The position numbers were made by a program, and so were the translations under genes. Positions 27,435 through 37,586 of a stretch of 64,000 nt of DNA are shown here, piece after piece. The DNA is from Yaniella halotolerans DSM 15476. Its GTDB lineage: Bacteria > Actinomycetota > Actinomycetes > Actinomycetales > Micrococcaceae. Every line of letters begins with the position of its first letter. Within the stretch, counting starts at the first letter, position 1. The notes under the pieces were generated by a model that was given only the letters and a program-made list of their open reading frames with translations, ran no database searches and had not been told where the DNA came from. Where the stretch lies: contig NZ_ATVQ01000005.1 in NCBI RefSeq assembly GCF_000420805.1, forward strand, positions 54,234 to 118,233, read 5' to 3'.

Positions 27435-29030
27435 GTGTTCAATACTTTGACGGAACGTCTATCCGCAACCTTTAAAAACCTTCGTGGTAAAGGCAGGCTC
27501 ACAGAGGCGGATATTGATGCAACAGCACGAGAAATACGTCGTGCACTGCTCGACGCTGACGTTGCAGTCCCTGCCGTGCGTCAGTTCATCAAACAAGTAA
27601 AAGAGCGTGCGCTTGGCCAAGAAGTTTCAGAAGCGCTCAACCCCGGTCAACAAGTGGTCAAGATTGTCCAGGGCGAGCTCGAAGACATTCTTGGCGGTGA
27701 GACCCGCAAAATTAACCTCGCCAAGAACCCGCCGACCGTCATTATGCTCGTCGGGCTGCAGGGCGCTGGTAAAACTACGCTTGCCGGGAAGCTGTCCAAA
27801 CATCTAAAGCAAGAAGGTCACGCTCCACTACTGGTCGCGGCTGACCTACAGCGTCCCAACGCGGTCAAACAGCTAGAGGTCAATGGCGAACGTGCTGGTG
27901 TTCCGGTATATGCCCCACATCCTGGCGTGTCGTCGGAACACGAAGACCCCACGGGCGATCCCGTACAGGTTGCGACCTCCGGCTTAGAAGAAGCCAAAAA
28001 CCGTCAACACGATATTGTCATCATTGACACGGCTGGCCGTCTGGGTGTTGACCAAGAGCTCATGCAGCAGGCATCTGATATTCGTGCTGCCACAAATCCT
28101 GACGAAGTACTATTCGTTATTGACGCGATGATTGGTCAGGACGCTGTCGCTACGGCTCAGGCCTTTAACGAAGGCGTTGGCTTTACTGGTGTCGTCCTGT
28201 CCAAGATGGACGGCGATGCCCGTGGTGGTGCTGCGTTGTCCGTTAAGTACATCACCGGTAAACCAATCATGTTTGCCTCAACCGGTGAAGACCTTCGAGA
28301 CTTCGAAGTCTTCCACCCAGATCGCATGGCATCGCGAATCTTGGATATGGGTGACGTTATGTCGCTCATTGAGCAGGCTGAGCGGACCATGGACAAGTCT
28401 CAAGCCGAACGTATGGCGCAGAAGTTTGCAGATCAAGAAGATTTCACGCTTGAAGACTTCTTGCAGCAGATGCAACAGCTGAAGCAAATGGGCTCCATGA
28501 AGAAAATGCTCATGATGATGCCCGGCGCTCAGGACATGAAGAAGCAGCTCGATCAGTTTGACGATTCGCAAGTGAATCGCATCGAGGCCATCATTCAGTC
28601 GATGACTCCATACGAGCGCAATGTGCCGAAAAGCATTAACGGTTCACGCCGTGCACGTATTGCAGCCGGTTCCGGTGTTCATGTTTCTGAAATCAATACC
28701 TTGCTGGAACGCTTCCGCGAAGCCCAGAAAATGATGAAGAAAATGGCCGCTGGCGGAGGCATGCCTGGAATGCCAGGGATGCCAGGTGGTGGCGCCGGCG
28801 GTGGACGTCGCAATCAACGTAAGGGCAAAGGTAAAGGCAAAAACCGGAAGCAGCAGCGCTTCGGGAACCCAGCACGTGCAGAAGCCGAAGCACGCAAAGA
28901 GCAAGAACGGCAGGAAGCTAAGAAGGCCTCGCAAGATATCGGATCGGCTTTTGGTGCAGGAGCGGATCCCAAGAACTTCGATCCGTCTCAGCTTAACTTG
29001 CCGAAAGGTTTCGACAAGTATCTTAAGTAG
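27435..29030 (+). CDS. ffh: Signal recognition particle protein Ffh (SRP54)
   Basis: The 531-residue GTPase binds 4.5S RNA and signal peptides. The N domain is followed by G motifs GLQGAGKTTLAGKLSKHL, AADLQRPNAVKQL, IDTAGRLGVD and LSKMDGDARGGAAL. The methionine-rich M domain is at about 325-455 (QMQQLKQMGSMKKMLMMMPG). The C-terminus is an unusually long Gly/Met and Lys-rich tail (GMPGMPGMPGG, then RKGKGKGKNRKQQR). GTG 27435 has AAGGAT at about nine bases. Normal length is about 450-530, so the tail puts it at the long end. It pairs with FtsY, 136 bases upstream. Confidence 0.96.
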   Translation: MFNTLTERLSATFKNLRGKGRLTEADIDATAREIRRALLDADVAVPAVRQFIKQVKERALGQEVSEALNPGQQVVKIVQGELEDILGGETRKINLAKNPPTVIMLVGLQGAGKTTLAGKLSKHLKQEGHAPLLVAADLQRPNAVKQLEVNGERAGVPVYAPHPGVSSEHEDPTGDPVQVATSGLEEAKNRQHDIVIIDTAGRLGVDQELMQQASDIRAATNPDEVLFVIDAMIGQDAVATAQAFNEGVGFTGVVLSKMDGDARGGAALSVKYITGKPIMFASTGEDLRDFEVFHPDRMASRILDMGDVMSLIEQAERTMDKSQAERMAQKFADQEDFTLEDFLQQMQQLKQMGSMKKMLMMMPGAQDMKKQLDQFDDSQVNRIEAIIQSMTPYERNVPKSINGSRRARIAAGSGVHVSEINTLLERFREAQKMMKKMAAGGGMPGMPGMPGGGAGGGRRNQRKGKGKGKNRKQQRFGNPARAEAEARKEQERQEAKKASQDIGSAFGAGADPKNFDPSQLNLPKGFDKYLK

Positions 29031-29211
29031 ATTTAATATACTTGAAATCGCTTCTAGTAGTTCGAAGTAAAATTACTGTGCAGTGCATATACAATCGCTG
29101 GAGTTTGTCATTCTTGAAAACTCTTCGAGCATTCATCCATAAAATACTGCGTACAGTTAGGACGATGCAAAGTTTGCACCGCCCCAACAATATTGGTTTG
29201 GAGTAAACCAC

Positions 29212-30468
29212 GTGAAAGATCTCGTTGTTATTGGCCAAGGATACGTTGGTCTGCCATTATCACAAGCTGCTGCAAAGGCAGGGTTCAAAGTAACAGGTTT
29301 GGAAGTTAATCAGGACGTCGTAGACGGCCTAAACTCTGGTTCTTCACATGTGGAAGACATCTCCGAAAATGACCTTCGAATCATGCTTGAAAATGGCTAT
29401 CAGGCCACGACTGACAATTCTGTCATTCAAGAAGCTGATGTCATCGTGATCTGCGTACCGACCCCGCTGGGCGACGCGGGGCGACCGGATTTGTTTGCTG
29501 TTGAGGCAGCAACTGAAGCAATTGCGCAACATCTCGTCAAGAAGTCGCTTGTGGTCTTGGAATCGACGACATACCCGGGTACAACAGAAGAGATTCTGAA
29601 GCCAGCGTTCGAAGAAAACGGTCGTCAGCTTGATGAAGACTTCTTCCTCGCGTTCTCGCCAGAACGTATCGACCCGGGCAATAAGATATACAGACTAGAA
29701 AATACGCCGAAAGTCGTTGGAGGAGCGTCCAGCAAATCGGGAGACCTTGCCGTTGAATTCTATAGTCAATTCATCGAGGAAGTCGTTAAGGTCAAAGGTA
29801 CTAAAGAAGCCGAAACCGCAAAGCTTCTTGAGAATACCTACCGCCATATCAATATCGGACTGGTTAATGAAATGGCCAAGTTCAGTCACGAACTTGATAT
29901 CGATATTTGGGAAGTCATTAAAGCCGCGAAGACCAAGCCATTCGGCTTCCAAGCGTTTTATCCAGGCCCCGGTGTTGGTGGTCACTGTATCCCGATTGAT
30001 CCGAGCTATTTGAACTACTCTGTGCGTAAAGCCCTGGGTCACCCTTTCCGGTTCGTCGACTTGGCTGAAGACATTAACAACTCAATGCCAAACTACGTGG
30101 TGCAGCGAATACAAGATCTCCTGAATGAACACCAGAAGTCCCTAAAAGGGGCCAAGGTCCTCCTGCTCGGGGTGAGTTATAAAGCGAATATTTCTGATCA
30201 ACGTCATTCACCCGCGATCCCAGTAGGACAGGGCCTCGCTGATAAGGGCGCGGAACTGTCATATCATGATGCCAACGTGGCGAAATGGCAGCTAAACGGT
30301 GAGGAGCTCGAGTCTGTAGCTGGCTTAGATGAGGCAGTACAGTCCGCTGATATTGTCATTCTCCTGCAGGCCCACAGGGAATATGATCTTCATGACATTG
30401 GGAAAAAGGCAAAGTTGTTCTTTGACACTCGTGGAGCCACTGACAGTGATGAGGCCTACGTTCTGTAG
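29212..30468 (+). CDS. UDP-N-acetyl-D-glucosamine 6-dehydrogenase-like (WbpA/WbpO branch)
   Basis: This is a second nucleotide-sugar dehydrogenase, distinct from WecC. Rossmann motif: VVIGQGYVGLPLSQAAAKAG. Family motifs follow: CVPTPLGDAGRPDL, ESTTYPGTTEE, SPERIDPGN, the catalytic Cys259 in GPGVGGHCIPIDPSY and SYKANISDQRHSPAI. The TTYPGTTEE and SPERxDPGN motifs are typical of the WbpA/TviB branch, which oxidises UDP-GlcNAc or UDP-GalNAc; a UDP-GlcNAcA product is the best guess. GTG 29212 has a GGAG ribosome site. It stands alone between ffh and rpsP, separated from both by about 180 bases, so it has its own transcription. It is a glycan gene in a housekeeping run. Confidence 0.85.
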   Translation: MKDLVVIGQGYVGLPLSQAAAKAGFKVTGLEVNQDVVDGLNSGSSHVEDISENDLRIMLENGYQATTDNSVIQEADVIVICVPTPLGDAGRPDLFAVEAATEAIAQHLVKKSLVVLESTTYPGTTEEILKPAFEENGRQLDEDFFLAFSPERIDPGNKIYRLENTPKVVGGASSKSGDLAVEFYSQFIEEVVKVKGTKEAETAKLLENTYRHINIGLVNEMAKFSHELDIDIWEVIKAAKTKPFGFQAFYPGPGVGGHCIPIDPSYLNYSVRKALGHPFRFVDLAEDINNSMPNYVVQRIQDLLNEHQKSLKGAKVLLLGVSYKANISDQRHSPAIPVGQGLADKGAELSYHDANVAKWQLNGEELESVAGLDEAVQSADIVILLQAHREYDLHDIGKKAKLFFDTRGATDSDEAYVL

Positions 30469-30652
30469 GTAATACAACACAGGATTGGATTATTCTCACG
30501 CTTTTCTGTAATAATAGTCCGGTACTGATCCATCACTTCAGACAACCCTCTAATTGCTGAAGTATGAGTCCGTCGGCGATGTATCCCGGCACCTGCCCCC
30601 AGGTTAATGGGAATGATCGCAAATTTAATATGAAACAGGAGCACCCACAAAA

Positions 30653-31087
30653 GTGGCCGTAAGAATCCGTCTAAAACGTTTTGGTAAAATCCGTTCCCCA
30701 CACTACCGCGTTGTAGTGGCAGACCAGCGTTCCAAGCGCGATGGTGCTGTTATCGAAGAGATCGGTATATACCATCCAACCGAAGAACCATCGGTTATCA
30801 AAATTGAATCTGACCGTGCGCAGTACTGGCTAGGCGTTGGTGCACAGCCTTCGAAGCAAGTCACCGCACTGCTGAAGTTGACAGGCGACTGGCAGAAATT
30901 CAAAGGCGAAAAATACGACGAGTCGACTATGAAATACGCTGCCGAAAAAGAAGCGTTCGTAGCACCTGCCAAGGGCTCTGTCGTCGTCCCTGAGGCCATC
31001 ACACCAAAGAGCGATGACGCGAAACCTGAAGAAACCGTTACTGAAGCCGCCGCTGAAGAAGAAAAGACTGAAGAGGCTGCTGAGTAG
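30653..31087 (+). CDS. rpsP: 30S ribosomal protein S16
   Basis: The N-terminal 80 residues are the S16 fold: [20 protein letters not shown], then [18 protein letters not shown] and [21 protein letters not shown]. The 144-residue length exceeds the bacterial minimum of about 80-90 because of an acidic Ala/Glu-rich tail ([17 protein letters not shown]), common in high-GC Gram-positives. GTG 30653 follows AGGAG. The stop overlaps khpA by one base. It assembles the 30S subunit and usually leads the khpA-rimM-trmD-rplS group; here glycosyltransferase genes intrude after khpA. Confidence 0.97.
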   Translation: MAVRIRLKRFGKIRSPHYRVVVADQRSKRDGAVIEEIGIYHPTEEPSVIKIESDRAQYWLGVGAQPSKQVTALLKLTGDWQKFKGEKYDESTMKYAAEKEAFVAPAKGSVVVPEAITPKSDDAKPEETVTEAAAEEEKTEEAAE

Positions 31088-31332
31088 TGACCATGTTGCA
31101 AGAAGCATTAGAACACCTGGTCCGGGGAATCGTTGATTACCCAGAGGACGTACAGGTTGATCTTCGCAACAATCGTCGTGGAGAAATGCTAAGTGTCCAT
31201 GTTCATCCTGATGATCTCGGAAGGGTGATTGGGCGTAAGGGGCGTACCGCTAACGCACTGCGTTCCGTTGTTGAGGGACTTGCAGGTTACTCTGTGCGTG
31301 TCGACGTAGTCGACACGGATCGCCACCGTTAA
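31087..31332 (+). CDS. khpA: KH-domain RNA-binding protein KhpA
   Basis: An 81-residue single KH domain protein (formerly YlqC). The RNA-contacting GxxG loop is VIGRKGRTANALRSV. It usually acts with KhpB/Jag on RNAs that influence cell envelope and division, as shown in some firmicutes; not shown here. The start GTG at 31087 overlaps the rpsP TAG by one base, with an alternative ATG at 31093. A strong terminator follows 10 bases after the stop, so the usual readthrough into rimM is broken. Confidence 0.94.
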   Translation: MTMLQEALEHLVRGIVDYPEDVQVDLRNNRRGEMLSVHVHPDDLGRVIGRKGRTANALRSVVEGLAGYSVRVDVVDTDRHR

Positions 31333-31342
31333 AGGCTATTAG

Positions 31343-31386
31343 AATAGACCATCTAACCAATTCATTTGGCTAGATGGTCTATTTTT
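31343..31386 (+). terminator. Rho-independent terminator after khpA
   Basis: AATAGACCATCTA (31343-31355) pairs with TAGATGGTCTATT (31371-31383) as a 13-bp perfect stem around a 15-base loop, followed by a T run. It ends the rpsP-khpA transcript and separates it from the glycosyltransferase genes. Confidence 0.9.
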
Positions 31387-31442
31387 ATTACTGCGTATGC
31401 ACCGCTATGAAGATTCTAGCCGTATCTATTGGAGAGTAATCA

Positions 31443-34019
31443 GTGAGATCGAGCCTTGTAGCTAGATTTAGGTCGTGGTTAAGAAGCTTCCAAGTAGATG
31501 GGTTGCGAGGGCCAGGCGGCGTAGGTCGTTTACCTTCCTCACTTGTAACCCAGTATACGAATCCGGTCGAAAACTATTATCGGCACAGAGCGACAACGCA
31601 ACTTTCCGCATTCTATAAATTTGCCCTGCAGACGGGATCGCACGAAATTCGCGATATGTTTGCTAAAGTAGCATCGCAGCAGAGTCTCAACCTGGCTGAT
31701 CTCCTCACAGTGATTGAAAATCAGGCTGTAGTAGATTTGTCTAATGAGCATTTACAGTTGCTTCAGAGCGAATTTGACGGTCACGTTCTATTAGCTCTAG
31801 CCGACCTATTGGCGAATACTGCTCAGGACGATCTGGATTTAGAATCTGCTGTCCAAATTTATGGATTTGTCACCGCCATATTCAGCGACCCGGTATTCGC
31901 GGATCAGAGCAAATTGTTGTATGTTGAAGCGCTTAGCGAGCTTGGGCAACACGATGCTGCTATACGATTCGCTGAAAAGTTCGAAATTGACGAACTAGCA
32001 CCTCTTCAAAAGGAACTTCTCAAACTTCAACGTATTGGTCGTTCTGAGGAGGTACTCGACGCTTGGCTAGAAGCGCTAAATCTTTTCTACGTCGCACTAG
32101 ACATGTCTGAGGTAGCGCTTCTAAATGATCAGACTGTTCCGCTTCTGGATCGTCTTACTGCGAAGTCGTCCCGAGGCATAGACGGACCGAAGGTTTCAGT
32201 CATTATGCCAACCTATTCACCAGGCCCAGGAATCAAAACTGCTCTACGAAGTCTCTTGCAGCAATCCTGGAAGAACCTAGAGATTATCGTCGTGAATGAT
32301 GCCTCTCCTGAGGCATACGAAGAGACTTTTCGAGCCATTGAAGTGTTGGATCCCCGCATCCAAGTGATCCATCAGACTGACAATGCCGGTGCGTATGTTG
32401 CGAGAAACACAGGGCTTGCGGTTGCTACGGGCGACTTTGTAACAACCCATGATGATGACGATTGGTCACATCCCGACAAAATAGCGACTCAAGTCAACTT
32501 TATGCGTGAGAACCCGTCAGTCGTGGCCACCACCTCGGCACATATACGAACCACTGAGGATCTTGAATTTCGCCGGGTCAATATTCATGCGAAATTTCTG
32601 CAGACTAACTATTCGTCCCTGTTGTTTCGAAGGTCTACAGTAAGCACAATAGGTGGTTGGGATACCGTCAACCGGGGCGGGGACGCCGAATTCTATACCC
32701 GGCTCATAGAATATTTTGGAGATGACCGTGTCGTTGCGCTAGTGGACAGGCCGCTGTCGTTTAGTCGTATCTGGAAGGGGTCACTAACTTCTGGCGAGAT
32801 GTCTCGTGGTCGGTTCGCATACTCACGACTCTTATATCGTTGGGCTTTTCGTCAATGGCATTGGGACTCGAAGAAGGCGGGGCGAAATGCTGTTCGCATG
32901 CCAGGTGACATTCGCCCCTATCCAGTCCCAACTTCTTTTGAACCGGGACAACGTGATAATCACCGTGGTTTCTATGACGTCATTTACGTGACTGATTTTG
33001 CACGTCAAGCGCAGTATGTCGATTACGCGCTTCAAGACATGCAAGCGCTTGCCAGCGCAGGTCTCAGGGTGGGTTATATGCATTTACAATCACCCGAAAA
33101 CATTCAGCCGTCAGGTATGCCGAAACTGCTGGCAGAATTGCAGCTTGGAGAGCAGATCAGCCAAATATCGGAAGTAGATAATGCTGAAACGCGTCTCCTG
33201 TTGGTATATGGCCCCTCTATTGGGATGTTCGCAGACCGGGCGAATTCAAAAATAGTGAGCCATAGAGGTCTGGTCGTCGAGCGAAAACTGGCAACACTAT
33301 CGGGATCTGAACAGCGAAGCGCTTATTATCTGAGAACCTCACTCCAGAATTTGGACGCTGCATTCGATACTGAGTTTGATGTTGTCGGCGCTACAGCAGC
33401 GGACCAATCACGCTTGCGAAGGAGTATAGGTCGGGGCCGGGTTCTGCCAGATAGTATGACTTGGAGTACACATATTAATGAGTATCCAGCAATGGTGGTC
33501 CCACCCAGTGAGGAGCCCGTCGTGGGTTTTCACTCATATGGAAATCAGTATCGTTGGCCAAGCAACGTCGCAGCGTTCAAGAGTGTCTTTCATTCGGAGG
33601 ATTTTAAGACGCGCTTTATGGGGAACCTTGATGCGCCGATTAAGAAGTTTGGTTCTGAGGTTTTTCGTGATGCTGAAATTGTTGATGCGTCACAAACGTC
33701 TTTAGCGGATTTCCTAGCAGACATCGATTTTTGGGTTTATTGGCCCCATGGTCGCCTCGAGGAGGATGTTTGGGAACCTGTCTTACATGCGATGTGCTCG
33801 GGCAAAGTTGTCATATTGCCCAAAAGATATTCTTCTGTCTACGGTCAGGCTGCGGTTTATGCGGATATTGAAGAAATTGCAGATGTTGTAGCCCGTTTAC
33901 AACGTGATCCTGTGCGTTATACAGCGCAAGCGGAGCAGGGTCAGAAGTTCGTACGGGCTCAATATACGGATGAAAACTTCATCGAACGTGTGACCGCGAT
34001 CCTTGGATCTGGGGATTGA
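31443..34019 (+). CDS. Large glycosyltransferase A: GT2 domain with C-terminal GT-B-like module
   Basis: The 858-residue protein is the first of three tandem paralogues. Residues 1-245 are a helical region without a known motif. The GT2 catalytic domain begins near 250 (VSVIMPTYSPGPGIKTALRS), with EIIVVNDASPEAYE, AYVARNTGLAVATG and the metal-binding run HDDDDWSHPDK near 335. NRGGDAEFYTRL supplies the likely base. The C-terminal part (about 520-858) resembles a GT-B sugar-nucleotide domain, ending with FWVYWPHGRLEED and EPVLHAMCSGKVVILPKRY. GTG 31443 follows GGAGAG at six bases. It begins 60 bases after the terminator. Sugar specificity is unknown. Confidence 0.82.
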   Translation: MRSSLVARFRSWLRSFQVDGLRGPGGVGRLPSSLVTQYTNPVENYYRHRATTQLSAFYKFALQTGSHEIRDMFAKVASQQSLNLADLLTVIENQAVVDLSNEHLQLLQSEFDGHVLLALADLLANTAQDDLDLESAVQIYGFVTAIFSDPVFADQSKLLYVEALSELGQHDAAIRFAEKFEIDELAPLQKELLKLQRIGRSEEVLDAWLEALNLFYVALDMSEVALLNDQTVPLLDRLTAKSSRGIDGPKVSVIMPTYSPGPGIKTALRSLLQQSWKNLEIIVVNDASPEAYEETFRAIEVLDPRIQVIHQTDNAGAYVARNTGLAVATGDFVTTHDDDDWSHPDKIATQVNFMRENPSVVATTSAHIRTTEDLEFRRVNIHAKFLQTNYSSLLFRRSTVSTIGGWDTVNRGGDAEFYTRLIEYFGDDRVVALVDRPLSFSRIWKGSLTSGEMSRGRFAYSRLLYRWAFRQWHWDSKKAGRNAVRMPGDIRPYPVPTSFEPGQRDNHRGFYDVIYVTDFARQAQYVDYALQDMQALASAGLRVGYMHLQSPENIQPSGMPKLLAELQLGEQISQISEVDNAETRLLLVYGPSIGMFADRANSKIVSHRGLVVERKLATLSGSEQRSAYYLRTSLQNLDAAFDTEFDVVGATAADQSRLRRSIGRGRVLPDSMTWSTHINEYPAMVVPPSEEPVVGFHSYGNQYRWPSNVAAFKSVFHSEDFKTRFMGNLDAPIKKFGSEVFRDAEIVDASQTSLADFLADIDFWVYWPHGRLEEDVWEPVLHAMCSGKVVILPKRYSSVYGQAAVYADIEEIADVVARLQRDPVRYTAQAEQGQKFVRAQYTDENFIERVTAILGSGD

Positions 34020-34946
34020 CTTACCCGGCTGGTTTTTCTGGATGAGTTGTCAAATCATTTGGAAGAATTGCCGCGCTAGGTTTCGTACATAAACTGACCT
34101 AAATTTGAGTTAGGGGAGACCACAGACTCGCGAGTGAGCATTTCTATGCCAAAACCTGTGTATAGCATTTGCTGTGAGCTAGACTCCCCGGACATCCACT
34201 TCTGACGGGCTGGTCATGCTACCAATTGCCCGATCGACGAGTTGTCTTTGAAACTACTATGAGAACCGGGGTGGGGAATACAAAATAGACCATATCCAAT
34301 TGCGTCGTTGAAAACGTTTGTATTCGATGCATGGCCGAATGTTATCGCATAGCTCCCAGCGAAGTTATCGGACCAAAGGAATTATCCAGCCTCACTTTAT
34401 TGAAGCCGGACAATAACTGAGAAGCCCTAGAACCTAAGCCAGAATGTCTTGGAAAGCAGTGGCCTAGAATAATGACTAACAGATTGCTGTTGCCGACTAT
34501 CTCAGTATTCGTCCAAGAATATATGAAAAACGTTGGAAGTGGTGTTCCAAGAACATTCTCCACTCGAGGAGGCTACAGGTCCAGTGGATAGCAGAGAAAC
34601 ACGCGGAAACTGCGATATGACAGTGTTGGATTGTACTCCGAGATACAGTGCAGGCTAGTTCAGGGACCCTGTACGCTGGCCACGACAAAGACCGGACCTT
34701 ATCTTATGCGTCGCGTGTCTCCAGGCGTATTGGTTCAATTAATTCTTACACACCGATGTCCCGAGAAACAGGCGCACCCTCGTTTCTGCGTAGCCGAAAA
34801 AAATCCATGCACATGGCATTGGCCCTTTTACTTACTTAAACGTCGCGTTTAGACACGCTTACCGCGTTCGATATGCAAAAATGGCAGGGATACTTAGTTA
34901 GTTAGCGTTCGTTGTGTCGGTATCAACGGTCAGAGGGTAGGTTCAT
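34020..34946. other. 927-base gap between paralogous glycosyltransferase genes, no supported gene
   Basis: No reading frame here is convincing: the longest on either strand are 62-73 codons and without recognisable motifs. Stretches such as CTGACCTAAATTTGAGTTAG and CCACTCGAGGAGG are present but explain nothing. The gap is long for this gene-dense region and may be decayed coding sequence. Confidence 0.4.
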
Positions 34947-37553
34947 ATGGATGTTCCCAAGGAACAGAAATGGAAAACCAGGATGAAACGCCTGATATTT
35001 AAGGGTGGCACACCAAGTTCGGGTCGAGTTCCCCGGACTGATGGGCAGAGTGAAGGTAGTGCTCCAACTCCGGTAGCTTTTAGTAGTACCGAGAATTTCT
35101 ATATACACCAGCTCCAAAATGATCTTGAGAACTTCGAACGTTTTGCCCAACAAAGTCAGTCGAGAGCAATCTTGGAAATTTGGGCTCGTGTCGCTTCGAA
35201 GGGCAGACACTCTCTTACGAGCCTGGTGGCAGAACTGAATGAATATCTTACCTGTCAGCGGGCCTCGAACAATGATGCGCCGTTGCAAGACCCCTATGAT
35301 GTGCAGGTCCTGTTGTCGCTTGCAACACTGTTATCAAATACAGCACGCAACGACATGGACATTCAAATGGCCATCGCTGTATTCGACTACGTACGCCTCG
35401 TTTTTGGCCGAACAGTTATAAATCATCGCCAATCGTTGCATTATGTGGAAGCATTAGGCGAAGTTGGCCGTTACGATGAACAAGAAGCACGTATAGCTGA
35501 GCTATCTCTGGGCGTCACGGACCCAAATCAGGTAAGGCTTTTAACCGTCAACAAGCTTCGAGATCAAGGGTCACTAGACCAATGGCTGGTGGCACTTAAC
35601 GATCTGTATTCTGAGTTGGATATGTCGCAAGTAGAGCTCACGGACGAGCAATCTCTCCCATTGATGGATCGATTGGCGAGGCGGACTGAACTACGAGTCC
35701 ACGGTCCCCTGATTTCTGTAATTATGCCAACGTATTCTCCAGGTCCAGGTATTCATACTGCCGTTCGTAGCTTACTGGAACAAACGTGGCAGAACATCGA
35801 GATTCTCGTAGTCGATGATGGCTCACCTGATCGTTATAACGACCTCTTTGATAAACTGGCTTCAATCGATGAGCGTGTCCGTATAATTCGAACGGGAAAA
35901 AACGGCGGAGCTTACGCGGCTCGAAATGCCGGACTAGCTGCTGCTACTGGTTTATTCGTAGCCACTCACGATGACGATGATTGGTCTCACCCAGATAAAT
36001 TGGCTATGCAGGCACATGCTTTAGTTGAGGACGAATCCTTGGTTGCCAGCACAACAGCGCATATTAGAACAACCGAAGATATGCGTTTTGCACGTGTTAA
36101 CTCGCGTCCCGTACACTCGCATAAAAACTATTCGTCAATCATGTTTAGAAGAGACGTGGTTAACCATATTGGTCCATGGGATACGGTCAATCGCGGGGGT
36201 GACTCAGAATTTGAAGCTCGTCTTGCCATTTTCGGTGGTGGTAAGCAAAGTATTCTAAACATTAATAAGCCAGCCTCTTTCAGCCGTGTCTGGCCTGGAT
36301 CTTTGACTTCGGGCGAGATGAAGCGTGGATACCATGCTTATTCACGCCAGTTATATCATCAAGCATATTCGCAATGGCATAAACGAAGTATTGTTGATAA
36401 GAAATCGGTTGTTCTGTCAACAGGGAGCCCGAGACCCTACCCCGTTCCGACGACATTTGAAGCAGGGAAGCGGAATAATGATTTAGGACTATTTGACATA
36501 ATTTTTGTATCAGATTTTTACAACGGCGCAAAATTCGTCAACAATGTCCTCCGGAATATCGAGGCATCTTCGGAAGCTGGCTTCAGAGTCGGCTTTATGC
36601 TGTTAAATTCTCCGCAAACTTCGAAGCGCACCAGGATAGCTTCGCGCATATTAGAGCTTCAAGCTGCTGGTGTAGTTACTCAGGTGTCCCACGATGACAT
36701 CGCCGAGACTCGTTTGCTCATCGTCTATGACACTTCGATTGGTATGTTTCTGGATGAGTTGGAGTCAAAGGTAAGGGTTCAGCGTGGTTTAACTATTTAT
36801 GATGAACTGCCAACGTTGGTGAGTCAGAAACCGCGGAATCCTGTTCTGCTCCATCAGGCGTTGCCTTATCTTGACCGTAGCTTTGGAACGCGTTTCCGTA
36901 TTGCAAGCACGAGTCCTGCGGGTGCGGAACTCCTTGCTACATCGGTTCCGCCTGCGAGACTTCTCGGTAGAGACTTTGTTTGGAATACACCTCTCCCGGA
37001 ATCACCGCGTGATGGGATCATGGCGCCGTCGGATACACCAGCAGTTGGCTACCATTCCTTTTCTAACAGGCTTCGTTGGCCCTCGACTCAAGCTGCGTTT
37101 AATGCTGCTTACCTATCAGAACATTTCCATACGAAGCTGTACGGTCATTTAGCACCGGCACGTAAGAAGTATGGCGAACAATGTTTGGCGGAAGTTGAAG
37201 TAATAGATTCGGATGAAAGCACCCTGGAGCAGTTTTTTGCTGATATTGATTTCTGGATCTATTTTCCAGATGACCGAATCATGGAAGCCACTGCATGGCA
37301 ACCTGTAATTGAAGCCTTGCAGGCTGGCAAGGTGGTGATACTTCCAAAATATCTCGAGCGACTCTACGGAGAGGCCGCGATTTACGCAACCGAAGATGAG
37401 GTCGAGGCGCTCGTTCGTGAGTACAGCGAAGATCACGAGAAATATATTCGTCAAGCCAATTTGGGACGGACCTATTATCTGGAGCACCATTCTCTTGCCC
37501 ATTACAAGCAGTGGATAGAGAGATTGACTAGTCTTAGTTCAGTAGACCGTTGA
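34947..37553 (+). CDS. Large glycosyltransferase B: paralogue of the 31443 gene
   Basis: This 868-residue protein matches the previous glycosyltransferase over nearly its whole length. The GT2 domain starts near 255 (ISVIMPTYSPGPGIHTAVRS), with EILVVDDGSPDRYN, GGAYAARNAGLAAATG and HDDDDWSHPDK near 341, then NRGGDSEFEARL. The region SGEMKRGYHAYSRQLYHQAY and the C-terminal ADIDFWIYFPDDRIMEAT and EALQAGKVVILPKYLERLYG also match. ATG 34947 follows AGAGGGTAGG. It lies 33 bases before the third paralogue. Duplication is clear from protein sequence; whether the copies act on different sugars is unknown. Confidence 0.82.
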   Translation: MDVPKEQKWKTRMKRLIFKGGTPSSGRVPRTDGQSEGSAPTPVAFSSTENFYIHQLQNDLENFERFAQQSQSRAILEIWARVASKGRHSLTSLVAELNEYLTCQRASNNDAPLQDPYDVQVLLSLATLLSNTARNDMDIQMAIAVFDYVRLVFGRTVINHRQSLHYVEALGEVGRYDEQEARIAELSLGVTDPNQVRLLTVNKLRDQGSLDQWLVALNDLYSELDMSQVELTDEQSLPLMDRLARRTELRVHGPLISVIMPTYSPGPGIHTAVRSLLEQTWQNIEILVVDDGSPDRYNDLFDKLASIDERVRIIRTGKNGGAYAARNAGLAAATGLFVATHDDDDWSHPDKLAMQAHALVEDESLVASTTAHIRTTEDMRFARVNSRPVHSHKNYSSIMFRRDVVNHIGPWDTVNRGGDSEFEARLAIFGGGKQSILNINKPASFSRVWPGSLTSGEMKRGYHAYSRQLYHQAYSQWHKRSIVDKKSVVLSTGSPRPYPVPTTFEAGKRNNDLGLFDIIFVSDFYNGAKFVNNVLRNIEASSEAGFRVGFMLLNSPQTSKRTRIASRILELQAAGVVTQVSHDDIAETRLLIVYDTSIGMFLDELESKVRVQRGLTIYDELPTLVSQKPRNPVLLHQALPYLDRSFGTRFRIASTSPAGAELLATSVPPARLLGRDFVWNTPLPESPRDGIMAPSDTPAVGYHSFSNRLRWPSTQAAFNAAYLSEHFHTKLYGHLAPARKKYGEQCLAEVEVIDSDESTLEQFFADIDFWIYFPDDRIMEATAWQPVIEALQAGKVVILPKYLERLYGEAAIYATEDEVEALVREYSEDHEKYIRQANLGRTYYLEHHSLAHYKQWIERLTSLSSVDR

Positions 37554-37586
37554 GTTTTCTATGAAGAGTCGGCAAATTAGCAAGAT

